A stretch of DNA of 40,273 nt, from positions 1-40,273 of the forward strand of contig CALXNU010000013.1 of NCBI GenBank assembly GCA_944389835.1, written 5' to 3'. Every line of letters begins with the position of its first letter. Position 1 is the stretch's first letter. The notes below the pieces were generated by a model. That model was given only the letters and a program-made list of their open reading frames with translations, had not been told where the DNA came from and ran no database searches. The translations under genes and the position numbers were made by a program. This DNA comes from an uncultured Succinivibrionaceae bacterium (GTDB lineage: Bacteria; Pseudomonadota; Gammaproteobacteria; Enterobacterales; Succinivibrionaceae). This document shows, in pieces, positions 20,204 to 28,797 of this stretch.

Positions 20204-20995
20204 TTAGTGATGAAAAATACGCTCAAAATTTTCATCAGAGCGCAAGGTTAAAACTTCACAACCATCTTCGGTGACTAAAATGGTGTGTTCATATTGAGCA
20301 GAAGGCAAACCATCTTGAGTGGTTACGGTCCAACCGTTTTTACGGTTAACGCGAGTTTTATAAGTACCTGCATTAATCATAGGCTCAATAGTAAAGGTCA
20401 TACCTGGGCGTAAAATTAAATCAGCTTTATTAACATAGTGTAAAACTTGTGGGTCTTCATGGAAATCGCGACCAATACCATGACCACAATAATCACGCAC
20501 TATAGAAAAACCATAAGGTTTAACAACTTTTGAAATTACTTGACCCACTTCAGTTAAGTTAGCCCCAGGACGGACAATTTTTATGGCCTCATAAAGTGAT
20601 TTTTGTGAGCACTCACAAAGCCTTCTTTTAAGTTCAGTAGTTTTATCACCTACCACAAACATCATAGAGGTATCACCGTGGAAACCATCTTTAATTACAG
20701 TGACATCAATATTAACAATATCGCCTTCATGAAGGTGATGAGGACCTGGAATACCATGGCAGACTACTTCATTGGGACTTATGCAAGTACATTTTGGGTA
20801 GCCGTGGTAACCTAGGCAAGCACTTATTGCATGTTGGGTGTTTTCAATATAATCAAGACAAAGATTGTCTAATTCTAAGGTGGTAATGCCTGGAACTACA
20901 TGAGGACCTATCATTTCAAGAACTTGAGCCGCAAGCTTGCCTGCGACACGCATTTTTTCAATTTCACTTTTAGATTTGATTGTTACATTGCTCAT
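20204..20995 (-). CDS. map: Methionine aminopeptidase type I
   Basis: Map removes the initiator methionine from new proteins. The reading frame extends 30 codons further upstream, but the family N-terminus is MSNVTIKSKSEIEKMRVAGKLA, so the ATG at 20995 is chosen; TTGGAG lies 12 bases before it. The 263-residue length equals E. coli's. Metal-binding residues are visible in NIDVTVIKDGFHGDTS (two Asp), YCGHGIGR (His), FTIEPM (Glu) and QYEHTI (Glu), and the substrate His in EVVCHGIPG. It begins the map-glnD-dapD cluster. In E. coli rpsB is divergent to map; here a binding-protein gene is. Confidence 0.97.
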   Translation of the reverse strand: MSNVTIKSKSEIEKMRVAGKLAAQVLEMIGPHVVPGITTLELDNLCLDYIENTQHAISACLGYHGYPKCTCISPNEVVCHGIPGPHHLHEGDIVNIDVTVIKDGFHGDTSMMFVVGDKTTELKRRLCECSQKSLYEAIKIVRPGANLTEVGQVISKVVKPYGFSIVRDYCGHGIGRDFHEDPQVLHYVNKADLILRPGMTFTIEPMINAGTYKTRVNRKNGWTVTTQDGLPSAQYEHTILVTEDGCEVLTLRSDENFERIFHH

Positions 20996-21209
20996 TGCTT
21001 TAAAACTCCAAGCATAAATTTTGTGATCGATTTCACCAAGTAAATTATAAGAGACTCTAAAGTGTGATAAAAGCGATTTTTCCAAGATTAAAAGAGGATC
21101 TTATAAGAAGTCTTGTGCCACAATAGTCAAGGCTTAATAGAAAGAACGATAGTAGCAATCGGTTCTGTTTATTTTTATTAAAAATTTTGGGTTTAAGGTT
21201 TTTTTACAA

Positions 21210-21992
21210 ATGTGCAAGATTTTAGGTTTTGCTCTGACTTGTTTGTCTTTAATTTTTTCATCTTTATCCTTTGCAGATGAAAAATTACCTATGGAAGGCG
21301 TGGTTTTAAAGATTGCAGTAGATCCTCAATCTGCGCCAATTTCTTATATTAAAGATGATTTTGCACACCCAATTGGCATGGATATAGATATCCTGCAAGA
21401 GCTCTCTAAACGTTTAGGTTTTACTTTAGAAGATGATCGTTTTTATGTTTTAGATAGAAACTCTGCTATTGATTGTTTACAAAAAGGAATTGTTGATGTT
21501 GTAGCAGGAGGTATGGCCACGACTGAAGAGCGTCGTCAACTTATGGAGTTCTCGCCTGTTTATTATCAAACAGGTCTTGGTATTTTATACTCAAAAGTCC
21601 ATACTGAAGGCAAAGTTAATTTAGGATCTTTATCAGGCAAGAAAGTTGCAGTAGTAAAAGACTCTCCGGCTTTTGTTTATTTAAATAGTGTTTTTAAAGA
21701 TTCAATTGAGATTGTACCGATTGCAAATTTAACCTTAGGTTATTTCATGGTGGCCTATGGCAAAGTAGTAGCCTTAGTCCATGATTATCCTTTAATTAAG
21801 GATTTCGCAAGAACTATGCCCTCTTTAAATCTTGCCTTATCAGGGGATATTTTCTCTCTTGAAAGTGGGCAAATAGGTTTAGGCTATGCTAAAGATTTTA
21901 AATATAAGATGCAAATGAATATGGCCATCCGCGAGATGATGAATGATGGGCAAATGCAAAAATTCATCAATAAATGGATTAGAAGAAGGTGA
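21210..21992 (+). CDS. Periplasmic amino-acid-type substrate-binding protein (family 3), copy 1
   Basis: A secreted solute-binding protein of the family 3 (PBP2) type, which usually bind polar amino acids for ABC importers. The 260-residue protein has a signal peptide (about 1-22, ending SFA). The ligand-site patterns are recognisable: APISYIKDD (aromatic wall), GGMATTEERR (the Arg that binds the carboxylate) and VHDYPL (the Asp that binds the amine). No permease or ATPase gene is adjacent. A paralogue follows after 106 bases and a chemoreceptor after that. It is divergent from map across a 214-base gap. The true ligand cannot be read from sequence. Confidence 0.85.
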   Translation: MCKILGFALTCLSLIFSSLSFADEKLPMEGVVLKIAVDPQSAPISYIKDDFAHPIGMDIDILQELSKRLGFTLEDDRFYVLDRNSAIDCLQKGIVDVVAGGMATTEERRQLMEFSPVYYQTGLGILYSKVHTEGKVNLGSLSGKKVAVVKDSPAFVYLNSVFKDSIEIVPIANLTLGYFMVAYGKVVALVHDYPLIKDFARTMPSLNLALSGDIFSLESGQIGLGYAKDFKYKMQMNMAIREMMNDGQMQKFINKWIRRR

Positions 21993-22098
21993 TCCTGTTT
22001 ATAAATTAAAACTTACAAACCTTAAAATTTTCTATATTTTGCCGAAAATTAGTAATAAACTAGAGAAACAAGGGAGTAAGTTTGGTACAGGAGGCATT

Positions 22099-22869
22099 AT
22101 GTCAAAGACTTTATTAGCTCTGTCGATGGCTATGGCTTGTGCTTTTTCATCAAATGCTATGGCAGATGGAGAATTAAATGGTGTGTCTTTGTTAGTTTAT
22201 GTAGAACCAACAACTGCCCCATTTGCATTTTTAGAGGATGATTTTACAAAACCGGTAGGTTTTGATGTTGATGTAATTTATGAATTACAAAAGCGTTTAG
22301 GTTTTTCTTTGCAAGAAGATAGGATTTTCCCTCTATTGCGTTCCGATCAGTTTGAACGTATGAAAGCAGGGCAAGCAGATTTGATTGCAGGAGGCATGTC
22401 ACTTACAGCAGATCGGGCAGAGTTTATGGATTTTACGCCCATCTATTTTAATACCGGTCTTGTGGTAGTGCATTCAAAGCTTCATACGCCAGAGATTAAA
22501 AGTTTAGAAGATCTAGAGGGTAAAACAGTTTTAGTCTCAGCCAATTCTTCAGGTGAGTCTTATGTTAAAAACAATCTTAAAAATATTAAAATAGAAAGTA
22601 TTGCTAATTTAACTTTAGGCTTTTTTGATGTAGCTCAAGGCAAAGTGGATGCCATAATTTATGATTATCCAATTTGTGAGTATTTAATTGCAACTATGCC
22701 ATCTTTGCAACTTGAAGCAGTCGGCGAGCTTTTTGCAAGAGAAGATTCGCAGTATACCATGGGACTTAAAAGAGACAGTCCTTATACACGCTATTTCTTC
22801 AATGCAATGACTGCTTTGAGAATGGATGGCACGCTTGATAGATTGCGTGAAAAGTGGAAGATTAAATAA
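22099..22869 (+). CDS. Periplasmic amino-acid-type substrate-binding protein (family 3), copy 2
   Basis: Paralogue of the gene before it, 256 residues. The ATG at 22099 follows AGGAGG (22089-22094) and opens a signal peptide (MSKTLLALSMAMACAFSSNA before MADG). An upstream in-frame start inside the previous gene is rejected because it would hide the signal peptide. It shares with copy 1 the fold and spaced motifs (GGMSLTADRAEFMDF, NLTLGFFDVAQGKVDAI, YDYP, ATMPSL), and several positions in the pocket differ, so the ligand may differ. No transporter genes are adjacent. It is followed after 37 bases by a methyl-accepting protein, which suggests a sensing role; that is inference. Confidence 0.85.
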   Translation: MSKTLLALSMAMACAFSSNAMADGELNGVSLLVYVEPTTAPFAFLEDDFTKPVGFDVDVIYELQKRLGFSLQEDRIFPLLRSDQFERMKAGQADLIAGGMSLTADRAEFMDFTPIYFNTGLVVVHSKLHTPEIKSLEDLEGKTVLVSANSSGESYVKNNLKNIKIESIANLTLGFFDVAQGKVDAIIYDYPICEYLIATMPSLQLEAVGELFAREDSQYTMGLKRDSPYTRYFFNAMTALRMDGTLDRLREKWKIK

Positions 22870-22906
22870 GAATTTTATTAAATAATAAAATAAGTAGGTG
22901 TTTATT

Positions 22907-24529
22907 ATGAGCTTTTTTTCTAACCTAAAACTTAAAGCCAAGCTTATGATAGGCTTTGGGGTAGTAATTGTATTTTCCTTGATTATCTCTGCTATCGCTG
23001 TGCAATCATTACATGCAAGTACGGTAGCAGCAGATCAGGTAAATTATACGATTACGGTACGCTTTACTCGTTTGAGCGCATCCTCAGAGGAGACTAATGC
23101 TTTAAATAATGCCATGGCTTTGTATTTAAGCCCAGGTCAGCAAACTGCAGAAAATCGCAAAGCTGTTGAAGATATTTTAGCTTCAGCCACTAAAGATGTA
23201 GGCGCTTTAGATGCTTCAGCCTTCCCGCAAGATGTGCCACAGCTTCGCGAGCTTGTTAATCAATATGCAAATTACTATCGTGAAACAATTATTCCTTTAG
23301 TGGAAGCTGGAAAGCCATTTGATGCTTTAGCTTTTTACTTAGCTGAAATGCTCCCAATGGGCACTCAAGCTTCAAACATCCATGCTTCAATTACCACCCG
23401 TCTTATGGATATGGTCTCAAAGGATGTAAATAGCCTGCAAGATAAAGGTGCCACAATTTTAGTAATTTGCATGGGTTTAGCTATCTTAGTCTTTGGCTTT
23501 TTAATCGCCCACTTCTTTACCAATTCCATTGCCAAGCAATTAAGAGAGCAATGTGACGTAGCAAGGGCCATTGCCAATAATGATCTCTCAGTTGAGATTA
23601 ATACTCATGGTAAAGATGAAATAGGTCAACTTGCAAGTGCGATGCGCAATATGAGAAACGATCTTTCAGATTCATTGCGTTTAGTAATTGACACCGCAGT
23701 TGATTTACAAAAAGAGTTAAATAAGGTTACACAATCTTCAGATAGAATGGGCTCTAACGCTAAGTCCATGGAATCTCAAGCAATTACTGTAGCTGCCGCC
23801 TCTGATGAGATGGTATCAACTACACAGGATATTGCTCGTAACTGCGAAAGTGCAGCAAGTCTTTCAGATCAGTCAAGCCACATTACCAATGATGGCATGG
23901 CTATTGTGCAAACCACGGTCAGTGAAATTCGTGAGCAAAGTTCAAGAACTCAAGAGGATGCTGCTAAGATCCAAGCTCTTGCAGATCAAACTCAGCAAAT
24001 TGGCTCTATTGTAGGTACGATTGAAGACATTGCGGCACAAACTAATTTACTTGCCTTAAATGCTGCTATTGAGGCGGCACGTGCAGGTGAGGCAGGTCGC
24101 GGATTTGCGGTGGTAGCTGATGAAGTACGTGCTCTTGCCTCAAGAACTACTAAGAGCACTCAAGAGATTTCTCAGATGGTCTCACAAATTCAAAATGATG
24201 CTCATGTGGCAACTCAGTCTATGGCGGCAAGTGTTGATAATATGGGAACCATAGCTGAGAGAGCTGCAAACGTTGAGAATACTTTAGTTGACGTGGTAAA
24301 CCATGTAGCTCAGGTGAACGGTCAAATTACTCAGATTGCAACTGCAGCAGAGCAGCAGACTACGGCTACATCTGAGATTTCAACTAATATGCAGAAGATC
24401 TCAACCGCTGCCCAACAAGTTGCCGCAGATTCTAATGATGCAGTAGATGTTGTAGCTAAAGCTGTAGATGCTTTAAATGCTCTTTTACAAAATCTTTCAC
24501 GTTTCAAGTTACGTGATACTAAAGATTAG
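22907..24529 (+). CDS. Methyl-accepting chemotaxis protein
   Basis: An inner-membrane chemoreceptor that signals through CheA/CheW to the flagellar motor. The ATG at 22907 has AGG 8 bases upstream; a GTG at 22898 is in frame but lies on that site. The 540-residue protein has TM1 (about 12-34), a helical periplasmic sensor of about 145 residues of four-helix-bundle type, TM2 (about 181-205), a HAMP domain (about 206-258) and a long signalling coiled coil. The conserved tip is [20 protein letters not shown] (376-395). No C-terminal NWETF-type CheR tether is present. The upstream binding proteins could present ligands to it. A terminator follows at 24694. Confidence 0.95.
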   Translation: MSFFSNLKLKAKLMIGFGVVIVFSLIISAIAVQSLHASTVAADQVNYTITVRFTRLSASSEETNALNNAMALYLSPGQQTAENRKAVEDILASATKDVGALDASAFPQDVPQLRELVNQYANYYRETIIPLVEAGKPFDALAFYLAEMLPMGTQASNIHASITTRLMDMVSKDVNSLQDKGATILVICMGLAILVFGFLIAHFFTNSIAKQLREQCDVARAIANNDLSVEINTHGKDEIGQLASAMRNMRNDLSDSLRLVIDTAVDLQKELNKVTQSSDRMGSNAKSMESQAITVAAASDEMVSTTQDIARNCESAASLSDQSSHITNDGMAIVQTTVSEIREQSSRTQEDAAKIQALADQTQQIGSIVGTIEDIAAQTNLLALNAAIEAARAGEAGRGFAVVADEVRALASRTTKSTQEISQMVSQIQNDAHVATQSMAASVDNMGTIAERAANVENTLVDVVNHVAQVNGQITQIATAAEQQTTATSEISTNMQKISTAAQQVAADSNDAVDVVAKAVDALNALLQNLSRFKLRDTKD

Positions 24530-24541
24530 TAAAAAGTTTTT

Positions 24542-24566
24542 GTACCTTAAGTTAAGCTTAAGGTAC
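24542..24566. other. Perfect 10-base-pair inverted repeat behind the chemoreceptor gene
   Basis: GTACCTTAAG (24542-24551) and CTTAAGGTAC (24557-24566) with loop TTAAG lie 12 bases past the stop. No T-tract follows, so it is more likely an mRNA 3'-end protecting hairpin than the terminator, which is at 24694-24722. Confidence 0.6.
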
Positions 24567-24693
24567 GTTTAAAAGAACTTATAAAGTCAAAGAGGAGCTT
24601 TTTAAAGTAGCTTCATGCAAAGAGAGTTTTAGATTCACAAGCTTTAAGCATTAGGTTGTGAATATAGATAAAACACTACTTATTAAGTTGTAT

Positions 24694-24722
24694 TAGCCTA
24701 GGGGGACCTAGGCTAGTTTTTA
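24694..24722 (+). terminator. Rho-independent terminator between the chemoreceptor gene and phoR
   Basis: TAGCCTAGG (24694-24702), loop GGGA, CCTAGGCTA (24707-24715), then GTTTTTAT. The T-tract is on the plus strand, so it ends transcription coming from the chemoreceptor side. It lies 165 bases past that gene; the bases between also hold an ATTCACAA/TTGTGAAT inverted repeat (24633-24640 and 24656-24663). Confidence 0.82.
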
Positions 24723-24741
24723 TGTGGAAAAGCTTTTTAAC

Positions 24742-26520
24742 TTAAAGTTTAGGTAAAGTTACTTTAAAAGAAGATCCCACACCTAATTCACTTTTAAGTT
24801 TAATCTTGCCATGATGGAAAAGTACTACTCGTTTGACAATAGAAAGTCCCAAACCTGTACCACCACTTTGTCTTGAGTGACTATTATCTACACGATAGAA
24901 ACGCTCAAAAATACGTGCTTGATGCTCTTTGGCAATACCAATGCCCGTATCATCAACAAAAATGACAATTCCTTTATCCCCTTTATCTTGGACTTTAATG
25001 GTTACTGTGCCTTCATCTTTGCCCATATAGCGGATGGCATTGTCAGTAAGATTATAAATAAGCTCATAAATATAGCGGTACACACCATTAAAGAAGATAT
25101 CCTCACCTTCATAAATAAGTTTTATATTATGTTTTTGAGCTTTGCTTTGGAGCATTTCAAAAACATCTTGGATAACAGATTTTAAAGGGAATCTCTCTTT
25201 AACTGTATGGGTGTCGCATTCATCAAGTTTAGATAAAAAGATAATATCTTCAATTAAGGTAATTAATCTTGTGCTTTGGCTTCTTATTTTAGAGGCAAAG
25301 TTTTTAATATCACCATTTTTAACTAAGCCACTTTCAATAAGCTCGGCAGCACCGATAATGGATTGTAATGGAGTTTTAAGCTCATGAGAGACATTAGCGG
25401 TAAATTCTTGACGTAACTCTTCGGCGCGTTTAGTGTCAGTAATATCAATAATAAGTAAAGCATAACCTGCAATTTTGCCATTAAAGCGAATTTTATTAAA
25501 TCTTAATTGATAGTCGCGACCATCTTTAGTAATTTCGCAACTTTTTTTATCGCCTCGGTTTTTAATGGTACTTTGATCTTTAACATTTAAAGAATCAATA
25601 AGAGTTTGCTCTTCATGTGGATTTGAGTTTTGATCTTTTAAATTAGCTTTAAGATCTTTAAAAGAGGCGTTTTCATCTTTAAAAAAGAAGGAACGAGCTT
25701 TTTCAGATCTATCTAAGGTTAAAAAGCTTTTACCAATAACATCGTCACTTATATTAAAGATTTTCTTGGCAGTTTTATTGATGGTCAGAATAATGCCTTC
25801 AGCATTTAAGAGCACTAAGCCTTCAGACATGGATTTAGTGATAGTTAAAAACTCTTCATTTTTATTGCGCAAGGTTTCATTTTGCGCATCTAAGGCTCTT
25901 TGTCTTTTATCTATTTCATATAAAAAAGGCATGATCTCAGGATAGGTTTTAACTTGAGATAAAGGCCCATTTAAATCAATATCATACAAGGGCTGTAAAA
26001 TGCTTTGGGAAATTTTAAAGGAGGTAAAAAGACAAATAATAGCGACGATTAAGAAGATGGCCACTAAATAGCCTGAAAGTTGCAAAACATAATTTAAAAT
26101 TGTTTCAGTGGATATTGCAACTCTTAAGATATTGCCATCAGCGGTTTTCATGGCGCTATAAAAAGTGCGCTTTTTAAGGGTATTAGAAAATCTTGCACTT
26201 TCACCATAACCGGTTACTAGCGCTTCTTGTATTTCTTCACGGTTTAAATGATTTTCGCTAATTTCATCTTTAAGAGAATCAAAAAGAACTACACCTTGAT
26301 TATTAATTAAAGTTAAGCGATAGTTTTCAAGATGAAGTGATTTAAAAGAATCAATACCGTGTTGATTATAAGCATCAAGAAAAACTAAACCTGCATTTTG
26401 AATGCGATTGTGTTCTTCATTAGAAATGGTGTTGTAGCTTATAAAAATAACCGCAACTAAGGAAAGAATTAGCGCGGCAAGTGTTGAGAATAAAACTGAA
26501 CGGAAGATTTTTCTGTTCAT
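24742..26520 (-). CDS. phoR: Phosphate-regulon sensor histidine kinase
   Basis: PhoR senses phosphate supply with PstSCAB/PhoU and phosphorylates PhoB. The 592-residue protein has TM1 (9-29), a periplasmic domain of about 120 residues (30-148), TM2 (149-169), a PAS domain (about 225-360), a HisKA domain with the phosphoacceptor H379 in SHELKTP, and a complete HATPase (NLTDNAIRY, DDTGIGIA, GGTGLGLSIV). E. coli PhoR (431 residues) has no such periplasmic domain; the stretch RLTLINNQGVVLFDS to HLNREEIQEAL resembles the Firmicutes type. The PAS part holds an extra charged loop (about 281-325). It follows phoB by 11 bases. No strong ribosome binding site is seen, which suggests coupling to phoB. 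Confidence 0.93.
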   Translation of the reverse strand: MNRKIFRSVLFSTLAALILSLVAVIFISYNTISNEEHNRIQNAGLVFLDAYNQHGIDSFKSLHLENYRLTLINNQGVVLFDSLKDEISENHLNREEIQEALVTGYGESARFSNTLKKRTFYSAMKTADGNILRVAISTETILNYVLQLSGYLVAIFLIVAIICLFTSFKISQSILQPLYDIDLNGPLSQVKTYPEIMPFLYEIDKRQRALDAQNETLRNKNEEFLTITKSMSEGLVLLNAEGIILTINKTAKKIFNISDDVIGKSFLTLDRSEKARSFFFKDENASFKDLKANLKDQNSNPHEEQTLIDSLNVKDQSTIKNRGDKKSCEITKDGRDYQLRFNKIRFNGKIAGYALLIIDITDTKRAEELRQEFTANVSHELKTPLQSIIGAAELIESGLVKNGDIKNFASKIRSQSTRLITLIEDIIFLSKLDECDTHTVKERFPLKSVIQDVFEMLQSKAQKHNIKLIYEGEDIFFNGVYRYIYELIYNLTDNAIRYMGKDEGTVTIKVQDKGDKGIVIFVDDTGIGIAKEHQARIFERFYRVDNSHSRQSGGTGLGLSIVKRVVLFHHGKIKLKSELGVGSSFKVTLPKL

Positions 26521-26531
26521 AAAAATAAAGT

Positions 26532-27212
26532 CTATATATTTTCTATTTTGTAGCCAATGCCTCTGACCGTTTTGATCATAGCGCCAGCTTCGCCTAATTT
26601 TTGTCTTAAGGTCTTAATGTGCATATCAACTGTGCGGCTTTCACCGTCATAGTCAACACCCCAGACATGATTTAAAAGATCATCTCGGGAGAAGACCCGT
26701 CCTTGATTCTTACATAAAAGATTTAAAACATCGTATTCTTTTAAGGTAAGTTCAACTTTTTCTTTATTTACAGTTACGGTATGACCTATATTATCAATAG
26801 TTAATATACCTAAATGTAAAAGTGAGTTTTTATCTTCTTCTTTTAGAGGTTGAGTGCGTCTTAAAACTGCCTTTACGCGAGCTACCATTTCAAGCATAGA
26901 AAAAGGTTTTGATAAGTAATCATCAGCTCCTAAATTTAAAGCCTGAATTTTTTCAATTTCAGTATCTCGTGCGGTAGCCATAATTACGGCCAAATTTTTA
27001 GTACGCGGCTTTTCTCTTAATGTTTTGAGAATCTCAATGCCATCCATACCCGGGAGCATAACATCAAGCAGAACTAAATCAGGTAATTGAGTTTCAATTG
27101 CCTCTAAAAAAGAAGTCCCGTCACTAAAACCTTTGACTTCAAAGCCCATGGTCTCTAGGGTGTAGATCTCAATTTCTCTAATGCTATTATCATCTTCAAC
27201 GCAAAAAATCAT
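26532..27212 (-). CDS. phoB: Phosphate-regulon response regulator (OmpR family)
   Basis: PhoB is the DNA-binding partner of PhoR and activates genes under phosphate starvation. The 226-residue protein has a receiver domain with the acidic EDD (6-8), phosphoacceptor D50 in LLDVMLPGMDG and the conserved Lys in LSKPF. An OmpR-type winged helix follows (about 130-226, SRDDLLNHVWGVDYDGESRT, ending TVRGIGYKIEN). The N-terminus MIFCVEDDNSIREIEIYTL resembles clostridial homologues more than E. coli PhoB, judged from memory. AAGGAAA lies upstream of the ATG. A GC-rich hairpin separates it from phoU. Confidence 0.94.
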   Translation of the reverse strand: MIFCVEDDNSIREIEIYTLETMGFEVKGFSDGTSFLEAIETQLPDLVLLDVMLPGMDGIEILKTLREKPRTKNLAVIMATARDTEIEKIQALNLGADDYLSKPFSMLEMVARVKAVLRRTQPLKEEDKNSLLHLGILTIDNIGHTVTVNKEKVELTLKEYDVLNLLCKNQGRVFSRDDLLNHVWGVDYDGESRTVDMHIKTLRQKLGEAGAMIKTVRGIGYKIENI

Positions 27213-27233
27213 GGTCTATTTCCTTAACTATAT

Positions 27234-27253
27234 GGCACGGCGTGTGCCGTGCC
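27234..27253 (-). terminator. GC-rich hairpin between phoU and phoB
   Basis: GGCACGGC (27234-27241), loop GTGT, GCCGTGCC (27246-27253): a perfect, very stable eight-pair stem. On the minus strand only ATATAGTT follows, so it is more an attenuator or processing barrier between phoU and phoB than a strict terminator. Confidence 0.55.
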
Positions 27254-27272
27254 TTAAGTTTAACCTAAGCGT

Positions 27273-27947
27273 TTAATTTAGTTGATGCTCAAGTTCTTCA
27301 AAATTTTTAGAACCGTGCTTTCCGGTGATAGCAAACTTGACCCAGCCTGCAATATTGCAAGCATGATCACCAATACGCTCTAAATATTTGGCAATCATTA
27401 ACAAATCAAGAGCAGTTTCATCGCTCTCATCATGAGCTTTAATGCGTGCTAAAAGCTTGTCTTTGACTTTAATAAAGTAGTCATCTACTTCATCATCCAT
27501 GTTGTAGACTTCTTCAGCGATATTTTCATCATGCTTTACATAAGCATCAATGCTCTTTTTAACCATCTCAGTTGCAACATTGCACATTGCATCAATAATG
27601 GTGAAGTCATTGGCATGTTCAAAATCTAAAGTTAAAGTGATCTCTGCAATGTCAGCTGCTTGATCGGCAATACGCTCCATGTCAGTGATCATCTTTAAAG
27701 CTGCACTAATGTTTCTTAAATCACGAGCAATTGGCTGTTGATGTAGGATAAGAGATAAACATAAAGACTCAATCTCACGCTCTTTTTTATCAACGAGAGA
27801 ATCTGAGGCATAAATTTCTTGTGCAACTTCACGATTGTGTTCTTTTAGGGCTAAAACTGCTTTATTAATTGCAGTTTCGCACATAGAACCCATGTTAATA
27901 AGTTCGTTATTTAAAATTGCAAGTTGGGCGTCAAAATGTGTTCTCAT
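27273..27947 (-). CDS. phoU: Phosphate signalling protein PhoU
   Basis: PhoU links PstB and PhoR and silences the Pho response when phosphate is plentiful. The 224-residue protein is all helical, with the two metal-binding repeats DMERIADQAADIAE and YLERIGDHACNIA, one in each three-helix bundle. The N-terminus MRTHFDAQLAILNNELINMG resembles Firmicutes PhoU. The start is unusual: the strong AGGAGGA (27985-27991, minus strand) is 37 bases from the ATG, and a perfect 10-pair hairpin lies between. It sits between pstB and phoB in one transcription direction. Confidence 0.95.
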   Translation of the reverse strand: MRTHFDAQLAILNNELINMGSMCETAINKAVLALKEHNREVAQEIYASDSLVDKKEREIESLCLSLILHQQPIARDLRNISAALKMITDMERIADQAADIAEITLTLDFEHANDFTIIDAMCNVATEMVKKSIDAYVKHDENIAEEVYNMDDEVDDYFIKVKDKLLARIKAHDESDETALDLLMIAKYLERIGDHACNIAGWVKFAITGKHGSKNFEELEHQLN

Positions 27948-27991
27948 AAATTATTTTGTAGCGCTTTAAATTATTAAAGCGCTATCCTCCT
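27948..27991 (-). promoter_or_regulatory. phoU translation start region: Shine-Dalgarno, hairpin, start
   Basis: Read on the minus strand: AGGAGGA (27991-27985), then AGCGCTTTAA / TTAAAGCGCT (27960-27969 with 27974-27983, loop four bases), then 12 bases to the phoU ATG at 27947. No ATG, GTG or TTG stands at a normal distance behind the SD. Either the hairpin bridges the SD to the ATG, or it blocks phoU translation or marks a processing site. Confidence 0.55.
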
Positions 27992-28000
27992 TAGCATTGA

Positions 28001-28774
28001 TTAACCAAATCTACCGGTGATGTAATCTTCAGTGCGCTTGTCTTTTGGCTCAGAGAAGATAGTGTCAGTCTTATCGCACTCAATTAAATCGCCTAATAAG
28101 AAGAAGGCAGTAGTATCAGAAATACGCACAGCCTGTTGCATATTGTGAGTTACGATAACGATGGTATATTCTTCTTTAAGCTTTAAGACTAATTCCTCAA
28201 TCTTAGAAGTAGAAATTGGGTCTAAGGCTGAGGTTGGCTCGTCCATAAGTAAAACATCAGGTTTTACGGCAAGAGCTCGAGCAATGCATAAGCGTTGCTG
28301 TTGACCTCCTGATAATGATAAAGCACTATCTTTAAGACGATCTTTAAGTTCGTCAAAAATTGCGGCATCAGTTAAAGATTTTTCAACGATTTCATTTAAA
28401 ACTGATTTGTTTTTAATGCCATGAGTTCTTGGACCATAGGCAATATTGTCATAAATTGACATTGGGAAAGGATTAGGCTTTTGGAACACCATACCAACCT
28501 CCTTTCTTAAGTCGTAAACATTAATATCAGAGTTTACAATTTCCTGCCCTTTGTACTTAATTGAACCCTCTAAGCGTACAGAAGGAATTAAATCATTCAT
28601 GCGATTTAAAGTCTTAATAAAAGTAGACTTACCGCAACCTGATGGGCCAATTAAAGCTGTGATGGCATTTTTGTAGATCTGCATATTGATATTGTGCAGA
28701 GCATGGTTTGAGCCATAGTAAAGGTTAAAGTCCTTTACATCAAAAATTACATTATCTTTTACTTGTTCAGTCAT
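28001..28774 (-). CDS. pstB: Phosphate ABC transporter ATP-binding protein
   Basis: PstB hydrolyses ATP to drive phosphate import through PstA and PstC. The ATG at 28774 (MTEQVKDN) is chosen: GGAAAAG lies just upstream, whereas the longer reading starts at a TTG within that site. The 257-residue protein shows Walker [10 protein letters not shown] (43-51), the Q-loop region [16 protein letters not shown], the signature LSGGQQQRL and Walker [13 protein letters not shown] followed by the switch His ([13 protein letters not shown]). It is 23 bases from pstA. Confidence 0.97.
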   Translation of the reverse strand: MTEQVKDNVIFDVKDFNLYYGSNHALHNINMQIYKNAITALIGPSGCGKSTFIKTLNRMNDLIPSVRLEGSIKYKGQEIVNSDINVYDLRKEVGMVFQKPNPFPMSIYDNIAYGPRTHGIKNKSVLNEIVEKSLTDAAIFDELKDRLKDSALSLSGGQQQRLCIARALAVKPDVLLMDEPTSALDPISTSKIEELVLKLKEEYTIVIVTHNMQQAVRISDTTAFFLLGDLIECDKTDTIFSEPKDKRTEDYITGRFG

Positions 28775-28797
28775 GATCTTTTCCAAAAATTAAACCT

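Noticed and set aside
20996-21085. N-terminal extension of map by 30 codons
   Set aside because: The extension has no family counterpart, while the internal ATG gives the exact standard length and N-terminus.
21943-22098. Longer start of the second binding protein inside the first
   Set aside because: It would place 52 unrelated residues before an obvious signal peptide; AGGAGG lies before the internal ATG.
22684-22941. 85-codon minus-strand frame across the end of the second binding protein
   Set aside because: Overlaps two real genes on the opposite strand and has no start signals.
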